33,329 nt of DNA, taken from NCBI GenBank assembly GCA_945867435.1, contig CAMBIK010000013.1:1-33329 (forward strand), read 5' to 3'. Positions 9,735 through 17,611 of this stretch are shown here, piece after piece. Positions within the stretch are counted from its first letter, which is position 1, and each line of letters opens with the position of its first letter. This stretch comes from Klebsiella pneumoniae (GTDB lineage: Bacteria > Myxococcota_A > UBA796 > SXON01). A model generated the notes under the pieces. It was not told the DNA's origin, did no database searches, and worked only from the letters and a program-made list of their open reading frames with translations. Made by a program: the position numbers and the translations under genes.

Positions 9735-9883
9735 AGGCCATGCGGAAGACTCCGAATCACCTGTGACAGCCCGGATGAAAAAATCACAAAAAAAAATGTT
9801 CTCGATAGCGGTCATGGTAGTTCCCTTAGCCCTTGTCGCTTGGCCCTGTATGTGTCATGCTTCACTCGGCCTAGGTGTTTTGC

Positions 9884-11755
9884 ATGACTCGACTCTCCTT
9901 ATCTTCCCTGATCGCTCTGGCGCTGGTCGCCTGCGTGTCCGACAACGAGCTCTCTCCCGGCGCAGATGCCAAGAGCGCCTTCGATGAAGGTGAAGACTTC
10001 GAGCCCGTGGTCGAAGGCGAAGACACCGCAGAAGAGCCGGGCGATACCGGCGAAGTCATCACCCCGGCCAGCTATTGCGACGAGCGACACTTCGCCGCCG
10101 AAGCCGTCGTGCAGGACGCCGAGTGCGATGGGGGCCCCACCAACCCCGACTGGAACCTTGAAGTGCTCTGGGAAGTCCAGATCGGAAGCGGCACCTACAG
10201 CCCGCTGGTCGTCGGCCAACTGGACGACGACGATGGAGACGGAGATGTCGACGATTCCGACATCCCCGACATCATCGGCCTCGACACCTCAGCGGTCATG
10301 CATTCGATCCGCGGGTCGGATGGCACTGAGAACTGGCGGCGCTCGATCGTCAACACCGTGAACACCATTGCCGCCATCGGCGATCTCGATGGCGATGGCT
10401 GGCCCGATGTGCTCACCGACATCAACTACAGCATGACCGCGATAGACGGCCGCACCGGCAACACCCTCTGGACCGGCCCCTCGTCGTCCGGCAAGAACAA
10501 GGGCTCCTGCGGTGCCGTTGGCATGGCCGACCTCGATGGCGATGGCGTCGCCGAAGGCTACCTGGGCAGCAAAATCGTGAACGGCGCCACCGGCGCGCTG
10601 CGCGGGAACGGGTCCGAAGGCGATGGCATGGGCATCGGCAACTCGTACGGGCACTCCGTCGCGGCCGACCTCGACAATGACGGCGTGCGCGAAGTCATCG
10701 TCGGCAACGCCGCCTACGATCCAGATGGCAACACCATCTGGGAGAACGGCGGCACCGATGGCACCGTGGCCATCGCCGACCTCGACCTGGACGGCTCCCC
10801 CGAGATCGTGTCCGTGGGCAACTACGGCGTGATCACCATGGATTCGGAAGGCCGCGAGATCTGGTCCTTCGACATCGGCGGCGCGCTCGCGTCCACCCCC
10901 GTCATCGCAGACGTAGACGGCGATGGATACCCCGAGGCGATCATCCCGACCTCGGCAGCGCTCTTCGTGATCGACCGCGATGGCAACGAACTCTACACGG
11001 TCACCCCCACCGGCAGCGGCAGCGGTCGCGGCGGGGCCTCCGCCTACGATCTCAATGGCGATGGCGCGTGGGAGATCGTGTGGGCGGGGCCTTCCTCCAC
11101 CATGATCATCGATGGCGCAAGCGGGGACATCCTCACCGAATACACGGGCACCAACACCAGTTGTGCCGGTCCGGTGCCGATCGTGGACCTCGATGGCGAT
11201 GGCCACGCGGAGATCGTCGTGGTCACCTCCGGCGGCAAGATCACCGCCCTGCGCGACACCCACGGCTTCACCCAGGCCCGAGGGGTCTGGCACCAGTCCG
11301 ACTACAGCCTCACCAACACCGAAGACAGCAGCCAGATGCCGGATGACCCGGAACCGAACTGGCTCGGCGAAAACAACTTCCGCGCGGGCGGCAGCGTCGA
11401 GATCATCCCGAGCCTCTACCCGGTGATCCGCGACGTCTGTTCCGACGAGTGCGAAGGCGGCTCCGCCTGGGTGTGGTACTCGGTGGCGAACAACGGCTAC
11501 TACAACGTGACCGATCGCCTCGAGTTGGAGTTCTGGGGCGTCTCCGGCACCAGTGCCACCAAGCTGGCCACCTCCACCTGGAACGGCACGGTCGATCCCG
11601 GCATGATGACCGACAGCTACTTCATCGAGCTGACCGGCGTGCCGAAGCCGTTGGATGACATCCAGGTCCGCATCACCGGCGTGGCCGATGCCCCGTACGC
11701 GGATTGCGACGAATCCGACGACATCACCTACTGGAACGCGCCGGTCTGCCTGTAG
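9884..11755 (+). CDS. Secreted FG-GAP/VCBS-repeat lipoprotein with a CARDB-like C-terminal region
   Basis: Lipobox-like LALVAC; repeated DLDGDGxxD/A Ca-binding-type loops (LDGDGWPDVLTD, ADLDGDGVAEGYLG, VDLDGDGHAEIVVV); SVANNGYYNVTDRLELEFWG near the C-terminus. Confidence 0.8.
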   Translation: MTRLSLSSLIALALVACVSDNELSPGADAKSAFDEGEDFEPVVEGEDTAEEPGDTGEVITPASYCDERHFAAEAVVQDAECDGGPTNPDWNLEVLWEVQIGSGTYSPLVVGQLDDDDGDGDVDDSDIPDIIGLDTSAVMHSIRGSDGTENWRRSIVNTVNTIAAIGDLDGDGWPDVLTDINYSMTAIDGRTGNTLWTGPSSSGKNKGSCGAVGMADLDGDGVAEGYLGSKIVNGATGALRGNGSEGDGMGIGNSYGHSVAADLDNDGVREVIVGNAAYDPDGNTIWENGGTDGTVAIADLDLDGSPEIVSVGNYGVITMDSEGREIWSFDIGGALASTPVIADVDGDGYPEAIIPTSAALFVIDRDGNELYTVTPTGSGSGRGGASAYDLNGDGAWEIVWAGPSSTMIIDGASGDILTEYTGTNTSCAGPVPIVDLDGDGHAEIVVVTSGGKITALRDTHGFTQARGVWHQSDYSLTNTEDSSQMPDDPEPNWLGENNFRAGGSVEIIPSLYPVIRDVCSDECEGGSAWVWYSVANNGYYNVTDRLELEFWGVSGTSATKLATSTWNGTVDPGMMTDSYFIELTGVPKPLDDIQVRITGVADAPYADCDESDDITYWNAPVCL

Positions 11756-14394
11756 CGGCGGCGCAGTAGGGGGGCGAGGAGCACGAGCGGTAGCGCCGCG
11801 GCCCCGCCTCCCTCACATCCGCAGTTAGGCTTGGGGGTGGGCTCTGCCGTGTCGGCGGGGTCTCCGCCGGTTTCGGTGCTGCCCGTTTCGTCGGCCGTGT
11901 CGCCGGTGTCGCCACCGGTGTCGATTCCGGTGTCGCCACCGGGGGCGGTCGTACGGAAAACACACACGTCGTCTACGGTCCAGCCGCCCAGCGAAACCAC
12001 GTCGTCGGAGGCCAGCTCCCAGGACAGTGCGAGCGTATCGCCATCGGTGGGCACCGATAGGGTGTGCAGCACCCAATCTGGGTCGAGGGTCAATTCGGAC
12101 CCATCCCCCGCCTCGTTGCGCCACACGATGGTGTCGTTCGCGTAGAGCGTCGCGACGTCGTACATGCCGTCGTCCACGCCAAGGTAGCGGCGGTACTGCA
12201 CGATCACCTCGTCCAGACCGGTGACATCGACGACCGGGGCGTAAAGCCGATTGGTGACGTCGTAGGGGTGGTTGCCATTGTTGGCGCCCTCGCCAAGGTC
12301 GTTCCCCCACACGAATTCCCCCGACCAGGCGGCCACGGGATCGCCGCTTTCGCCGTGCGGCACACCGAACTGCCAGTCGTCGGCGGCGGCGCCCACACCC
12401 GCCAGCACCTCGTGCGTGAAGCCCCCCTCGCCGGCCGAGAAGTCCTCGCACCAGATCGGCCAGCGCTCCCCGACGTGAAAGCCGAACGGCGCCCAGGCCC
12501 GCTCGGGAAAGCGAAGCTCGCTGCCATCGGCCGCGCGGGCCACGATCGCGTACTGCACGGCAGCCGCCTCCTCGAAGGCAGGAATGGCCCCCGAGAACGA
12601 GGAACCGTCGAGATCGAGCGGCGCTCTCTGCCAGTTCGCGCCCCCGTCGGTGCTCCATGTGACATCGACGGCGGTGACCCCGGACTCCAGGCAACTCGGT
12701 GCGAGGCTGCGCGCTGTGCCCGTGATGGCAATGTCCACGCCCAGCTCCTGATTATCGACCGCGACATGCTCGATGAACACGGGGAAGGCATCGTTCAGGG
12801 GACCGAGCCCGTGGGGGCCGAAGGCAGCCACAAGCTCGCAGAGGTGCGGGGTGCCGTTGGCGAGGTTGCCATCGTCGTCGTCGGCAAACACCATCTCGTC
12901 GTAGGTTTCGGTCAGGGTGGGCCCGCCGGCAACGACGCCTACAAGCAAGGTGGCAACGGTCTCCCAGGCCGTTCCCTTGACGGTCGGACCCTCGCCGTAG
13001 GTTGCCTGGAGGAGCCCGAAGAAATCCCACACAGCGCCCGAGAAGATCAGGCTGTCTCGGTAGATGTTGTTGCGCATGTCGTCGGGGTACACGACATCGG
13101 GCTCCAGGCTGCGCAGGGAATCGCCATCGCTGTAGAAGCCCGGGGCGATCTCCGGGTCGAGCGTCATCAGCGCGGCGACGAGATCGCCCACCCCCTCCCC
13201 CACGGTGCCATCCACCACCCCGGAGAGCACGCCATGCTCGTGGAATGCGTGCCCCCACTCATGGTAGTTGGCATCTGCGATGCGGGCGGGATTGTTGCAG
13301 CCATCCCCTTCGATCCCGAAGTTCACCGCCCCATCGTAGTAGCTGTAGCAGGTCACGCTTACGTTCACCTTTGCGCGCAGGCCTGAGGTGAGGAACGCCA
13401 AACCGGGAGCGAACCGCAACCCGAATTCCCGAACGCGGTACTGGAAGACATAGGCATCGATCTCGGCCTGGGTGGCCTGGACTTCGGTCCACTCCGCGCT
13501 GCCGGCCCCCAGGGTGAGGGTTCCCTCGGCGCCCGCTTCGTTGGTGACATCAACAAAATCTCCGCGCAGCGATGCGGTCCACGTTTCGGCGTCATCGATG
13601 GAGAAGCTGCCATCTTCGCCAGTTAGTCCAGATGAACCCCCGCTGCCGGTCAAGGGCACCCAGGGCATCACGCTCGTCTCCGTACCGCTGTCGATCGTGC
13701 GAACGTCGTGAACGCCGGTCATGGTGCCGTCGAGGAAGCGAACCGCATTCGTGGCGGCGAGGGTGGCGCCTGTGCCGCGCTCGACCAGCTCGGTCCATCG
13801 GCCCGGAGGGGAGGTGGTGGTGGAAGTCCGTAGGCCCACACGACGGTAATCGACCGATGCGCGAGCGGGCAGCGGCAGCAGCACATCGCCCGGTTGGGGG
13901 TTGGACAACGTGGCATGCGGATGGGTGTTCACGCCCAGCATGACGAGGGCTCCTCCCCGCACGCGTGCCGTGACCCCGGCACGCCAGATCGAGGCGCCTC
14001 CCGTGGTCCGGGCGAAGTCTACATACCATGTATCTCGGCGTAGGTCATAGCGAACTGAGCGCAACGGCAGGTCCGCTTCTGGCACGCCCGTCAGGCCCGG
14101 GTATCGAGCCAGGAAGGCGCGCAGGCCCGCGACCACCTGCGTAGAGGTGCGCGTCGGACCGAGGACGATGGGCGGACCCCACGCACGCAGCGGGGTGCCG
14201 GTCGCCTCGTCGAACCTGGCTTCCCACCCCGAACCCTCGCCGTGACGGAACGCGATCCACCCGTCGGCACGCGCCAACCTTCGCTGAGCATCGTGATGTA
14301 CGCGCCCAGCATGGCTCGGCTCCACAGGAGAGGTTGGCGGCGAAGCCGGCCAGGCGAGAGTCGAGAACAGGCAGGCAGGCAGGATGAAGGACAA
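11728..14394 (-). CDS. Secreted gluzincin-type metalloprotease with MYXO-CTERM-like C-terminus
   Basis: YHEWGHAFHEHG (HExxH) followed by EGVGDLVAAL; N-terminal propeptide-like region; GDTGIDTGGDTGDT spacer; C-terminal CGCEGGGAAALPLVLLAPLLRRRYR; apparent TTG start. Confidence 0.75.
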   Translation of the reverse strand: MSFILPACLFSTLAWPASPPTSPVEPSHAGRVHHDAQRRLARADGWIAFRHGEGSGWEARFDEATGTPLRAWGPPIVLGPTRTSTQVVAGLRAFLARYPGLTGVPEADLPLRSVRYDLRRDTWYVDFARTTGGASIWRAGVTARVRGGALVMLGVNTHPHATLSNPQPGDVLLPLPARASVDYRRVGLRTSTTTSPPGRWTELVERGTGATLAATNAVRFLDGTMTGVHDVRTIDSGTETSVMPWVPLTGSGGSSGLTGEDGSFSIDDAETWTASLRGDFVDVTNEAGAEGTLTLGAGSAEWTEVQATQAEIDAYVFQYRVREFGLRFAPGLAFLTSGLRAKVNVSVTCYSYYDGAVNFGIEGDGCNNPARIADANYHEWGHAFHEHGVLSGVVDGTVGEGVGDLVAALMTLDPEIAPGFYSDGDSLRSLEPDVVYPDDMRNNIYRDSLIFSGAVWDFFGLLQATYGEGPTVKGTAWETVATLLVGVVAGGPTLTETYDEMVFADDDDGNLANGTPHLCELVAAFGPHGLGPLNDAFPVFIEHVAVDNQELGVDIAITGTARSLAPSCLESGVTAVDVTWSTDGGANWQRAPLDLDGSSFSGAIPAFEEAAAVQYAIVARAADGSELRFPERAWAPFGFHVGERWPIWCEDFSAGEGGFTHEVLAGVGAAADDWQFGVPHGESGDPVAAWSGEFVWGNDLGEGANNGNHPYDVTNRLYAPVVDVTGLDEVIVQYRRYLGVDDGMYDVATLYANDTIVWRNEAGDGSELTLDPDWVLHTLSVPTDGDTLALSWELASDDVVSLGGWTVDDVCVFRTTAPGGDTGIDTGGDTGDTADETGSTETGGDPADTAEPTPKPNCGCEGGGAAALPLVLLAPLLRRRYRQTGAFQ

Positions 14395-14412
14395 GGGTTG
14401 GGCTCGCTACGG

Positions 14413-14496
14413 TAGGGACAGTGTGCCAGAGAACGCGGTCATCCGCGCACCACCCGCCTACACTCGCGGAACCTCGATGCCAAGCCTATCTGCCAA
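14413..14496. repeat. Direct repeat copy 1 (84 bp, about 88% identical to 16342-16425)
   Basis: Ungapped alignment by eye, 10 mismatches in 84; includes agagaacgcggtcatccgcgcaccacccg and cctcgatgccaagccta. Confidence 0.9.
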
Positions 14497-14530
14497 GAGC
14501 ATGGGAACTTTGAACGGCATGGCCGCCTAA
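14477..14530 (+). pseudogene. 17-codon remnant equivalent to the start of the lysyl-oxidase-like gene (MPSLSAKSMGTLNGMAA*)
   Basis: ATG in repeat copy 1 is collinear with the ATG of the 16406 gene (MPSLPANVLL...); similarity stops after six codons. Confidence 0.5.
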
Positions 14531-14597
14531 CCAAAATAGCCTGCGATTATTGGAAACCGGCTCCCACTTTCCCGAAAGCGTCTGGTAGTGTGGCGAC

Positions 14598-16334
14598 ATG
14601 AACCCCCGCGCGCTCGCCGTCGCCATTATCGTCACGTTCGCCCTGGCCTGTCGCGCCGATTCTGAGAACGGCACCGCCAAACCGGGGGACTCCGGCAACT
14701 CAGACGTGCTCGATGCGGACGGCGATACGTTCACCACGGTGGAGGGTGACTGCGACGATCGCGACGCGAACGTGTCGCCCGGTGGCGTCGAGCGGTGCGA
14801 TGGGGTGGACAACAACTGCGACGGCACCGTGGATGAAGGCGTTGCCCTCGCGTGGTTCATGGATGCCGATGCCGACGGGTTTGGCGACGCAACATCCGGG
14901 ATCGAGGCGTGCGAGCCGCCCGGTGCGGCGTACGTCAGCGACGCCACCGATTGCGACGACGCCCGTGGGGATGTTTACCCGGGTGCGGCCGAGGCGTGCG
15001 ACGACGCGGACAACGATTGTGACGGCGAGGTGGACGAGGGCGTCGCCACGACCTGGTACGCGGACGCCGACGCCGATGGCTACGGCGACCCCCGGACCGC
15101 GACGACCACATGCGACGACCCCGGTCCGGGCTTCGTGACCGACGCCACCGACTGCGACGACACGCTCGCCTCGGTCTTTCCGGAGCACCCGGAACTGTGC
15201 GACGAGGTGGACAACGACTGCAATGGACAGGTCGATGACGGCGTTACGACCACCTACTTCGTGGACCGCGATGGCGACAGCTACGGCGACGACGACGCCC
15301 CCACCGAGGAGGCCTGTTCGGCGCCCACGGGCTATGCCGTGTTCAGCGGCGATTGCGATGACGGGGATGCCTCCTACCACCCGGGCGCGAGCGAACTGTG
15401 CAGCGGCAAGGAAGACTACAACTGCGATGGCTCCGTCGGCTATGCGGACGCCGACCTCGACGGTTGGGCCGCCTGCGAGGACTGTGACGACGCCGACGCC
15501 GACATCAGTCCCGACGGCGTCGAGGTGTGCAACGGCTTCGACGACGACTGCGATGGGCTGACCGACGGGGATGACCCCGATGCCGACCTGTCCACCGGTG
15601 CGGTCTGGTATGCCGACGCAGATGGCGATGGGTACGGCGATGGTACTGCGGGTGTTGCGAGCTGTCTTTCCCCCGTCGGGCATGTGCTGGACCCCACCGA
15701 TTGCGACGATACGGATGCCGCCATCTCCCCCTCTGCGGTCGAGGTGTGCAACGGCTTCGACGACGACTGCGATGGGCTGACCGACGGCGACGACGCGGGT
15801 CTCGACGCCTCCTCCGGCTCGGCTTGGTATGCCGACGCAGATGGCGATGGGTACGGAGACGCGTCCCTGTACGCGACTTCCTGCGACGCCCCCTCCGGCT
15901 ACGGCAGCGATGCCACGGACTGCGACGATAGCAATGGTACCGTAAACCCCGGGGCCGCCGAAGCATGCGCCAACGCTATCGATGAGGACTGCGATGGTTC
16001 GTACTCCGAAGGCTGCGCAAGCACCTTTGTGAGTTGTGGCGGCTCCTCCGCCATGGACGTAGGCAACTCCTTCAGCTGCGACCTCGGCGCCACCGTTCCC
16101 GTCGATACCATGTACATCAGCGTCGGTTGTAACGATGGTGAAACCGGCTCGTACACCGTAACGTTCGATGATGGAAGCTCTGAATCCGTCACCGGGAGCT
16201 GCGGATCGACACACGCTATCACCCAGCGCCTGACCCGCACGATGACGCTGTACATGTCGTCGGGTGGCGGTGGCGATAGCCACATCTCCTTCACCTGCTG
16301 CGGGTCGAGCGGCTGGGGCATGTACTACCGGTAG
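14598..16334 (+). CDS. MopE-like putative metal-binding repeat lipoprotein
   Basis: Lipobox-like TFALAC; repeated units of CDDxDxxxxPGxxExCDxxDNDCDGxxDEGVxxxWYxDADxDGYGD; Cys-containing C-terminal domain. Confidence 0.85.
   Translation: MNPRALAVAIIVTFALACRADSENGTAKPGDSGNSDVLDADGDTFTTVEGDCDDRDANVSPGGVERCDGVDNNCDGTVDEGVALAWFMDADADGFGDATSGIEACEPPGAAYVSDATDCDDARGDVYPGAAEACDDADNDCDGEVDEGVATTWYADADADGYGDPRTATTTCDDPGPGFVTDATDCDDTLASVFPEHPELCDEVDNDCNGQVDDGVTTTYFVDRDGDSYGDDDAPTEEACSAPTGYAVFSGDCDDGDASYHPGASELCSGKEDYNCDGSVGYADADLDGWAACEDCDDADADISPDGVEVCNGFDDDCDGLTDGDDPDADLSTGAVWYADADGDGYGDGTAGVASCLSPVGHVLDPTDCDDTDAAISPSAVEVCNGFDDDCDGLTDGDDAGLDASSGSAWYADADGDGYGDASLYATSCDAPSGYGSDATDCDDSNGTVNPGAAEACANAIDEDCDGSYSEGCASTFVSCGGSSAMDVGNSFSCDLGATVPVDTMYISVGCNDGETGSYTVTFDDGSSESVTGSCGSTHAITQRLTRTMTLYMSSGGGGDSHISFTCCGSSGWGMYYR
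15520..15568. repeat. 49-bp perfect repeat inside the MopE-like gene, copy 1
   Basis: tcgaggtgtgcaacggcttcgacgacgactgcgatgggctgaccgacgg. Confidence 0.9.
15739..15787. repeat. 49-bp perfect repeat inside the MopE-like gene, copy 2
   Basis: Same 49 nt as 15520-15568, offset exactly 219 bp (73 codons). Confidence 0.9.
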
Positions 16335-16341
16335 GCCACGC

Positions 16342-16425
16342 TGAGGACAGTTCGACAGAGAACGCGGTCAGCCGCGCACCACCCGGCTACACTCGCCGAA
16401 CCTCGATGCCAAGCCTACCCGCCAA
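16342..16425. repeat. Direct repeat copy 2 spanning the leader and start codon of the lysyl-oxidase-like gene
   Basis: About 88% identical to 14413-14496. Confidence 0.9.
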
Positions 16426-17611
16426 CGTACTGCTGATGATCCTTCTCTCCGCCTGCAGCGGGGCACCCTCTACGAGCGTGGACCCGCCTGGGTCCGCAAG
16501 TCCGGTCAACGATACCGGCGAGGCCGCGGAGACCGCGGAGACCGCGGAAACGGGCGAAACCGGGGACACCGAATCCCACCTCGGTCTGCCCTGTGTCGAG
16601 GGCGAAACCACATGCGGTGCCGGCGCGGCGTGTTGCACCGCTTGCTGCGCGGGAGACGAAGTGCCGGTCTGCACGGCCGTCGATGAGTTTGGCGGCTGCC
16701 CAATGCCCGACCTGTCCCTCGATCTTGCGTCGATGGCCGCAACGGTCGACATTCAGGATGTGCCGTTCGCCGATGAGTCTTGCGCGATGCTGGAAGGCTG
16801 CGTTGATGCCCCCGGCGTGCGCCGCGTGCTGCGCTTCACCACCACGACGCCCAACACCGGCACCGACGACGTGTTCTTCGGCGATGTGACTCGCAACGAA
16901 GACTTCGAATACTCGGAATGTCACGAGCACACCCACTTCAGCGCCTACGCCGATTATGCGCTGCTGGCTGCCGATGGAACCACGGCGGCCACGGGTCACA
17001 AGCAAGCCTTCTGCCTGATGGACAACGCCAACTGGGGAAGCCCGCAGGGAGCGCGCTACACCTGCGACTTCCAGGGGATCAGCGTGGGCTGGGCCGACAG
17101 CTACGCCTCTTGGCTGGACTGCCAGTGGATCGATATAACTGATGTTCAAGCTGGAGATTACACGCTTCGCGTAACCATCAACCCCGACGAAAGCCTCCCC
17201 GAGCTCGACTACACCAACAACGCGGCGGAAGTGGCGGTCACCATCGCCGAGCACGAATCGCTCCCGCCCGTGACCGACGCGTGCCCCGGGTTGGCCTACG
17301 GGGAATACCGTGACTGCGGTTGGGCGGTCTCCTCATCGGCCACCTGTGCGCCCGGCGCGACCGTGGAAGTGAGCTGCGACACCACCTGCCTCGGCGCCTG
17401 CGTGGGCGACCCGGTCTTGCGGGTGTGCGAGGGGACCGACAACGCGTGCCTGGCCATCGAAGCGCTCGGCGCGAATGACCGGGCGGAATGCGGGTCGTGG
17501 TGCCCCGCCGTGAACGTGGTGTGCCCGGACAGCGGCCTGCTTACCGCCCTCACGGCGGGCTGGTCCACCGACATCCCCGGCGAATGCACGATTTCCGTCA
17601 CTCCGCTGTGA
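16406..17611 (+). CDS. Lysyl-oxidase-like copper amine oxidase lipoprotein with Cys-rich C-terminal extension
   Basis: Lipobox LLSAC; ECHEHTHFSAYADYALL (CHxHxH copper motif); GHKQAFCLMDNANWG...DSYASWLDCQWIDITDVQAGDYTLRVTINPDESLPELDYTNN, strongly resembling the animal LOX catalytic domain. Confidence 0.88.
   Translation: MPSLPANVLLMILLSACSGAPSTSVDPPGSASPVNDTGEAAETAETAETGETGDTESHLGLPCVEGETTCGAGAACCTACCAGDEVPVCTAVDEFGGCPMPDLSLDLASMAATVDIQDVPFADESCAMLEGCVDAPGVRRVLRFTTTTPNTGTDDVFFGDVTRNEDFEYSECHEHTHFSAYADYALLAADGTTAATGHKQAFCLMDNANWGSPQGARYTCDFQGISVGWADSYASWLDCQWIDITDVQAGDYTLRVTINPDESLPELDYTNNAAEVAVTIAEHESLPPVTDACPGLAYGEYRDCGWAVSSSATCAPGATVEVSCDTTCLGACVGDPVLRVCEGTDNACLAIEALGANDRAECGSWCPAVNVVCPDSGLLTALTAGWSTDIPGECTISVTPL

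Noticed and set aside
9778-9800. A-rich run (aaaaaatcacaaaaaaaaatg) upstream of selO, considered as an UP-element
   Set aside because: AT patch in a divergent promoter region is common; no paired -35/-10 elements I can defend
10289-11293. 334-aa minus-strand ORF in the FG-GAP gene
   Set aside because: Shadow ORF complementary to repeated DLDGDG codons
12064-13386. 440-aa plus-strand ORF antisense to the metalloprotease
   Set aside because: Shadow ORF; the minus-strand frame has HExxH, signal-like N-terminus and sorting tail
14700-16283. 527-aa minus-strand ORF with periodic VAIAICVGIP-like repeats
   Set aside because: Mirror image of the Asp/Cys repeats of the MopE-like gene; no start context and no independent support
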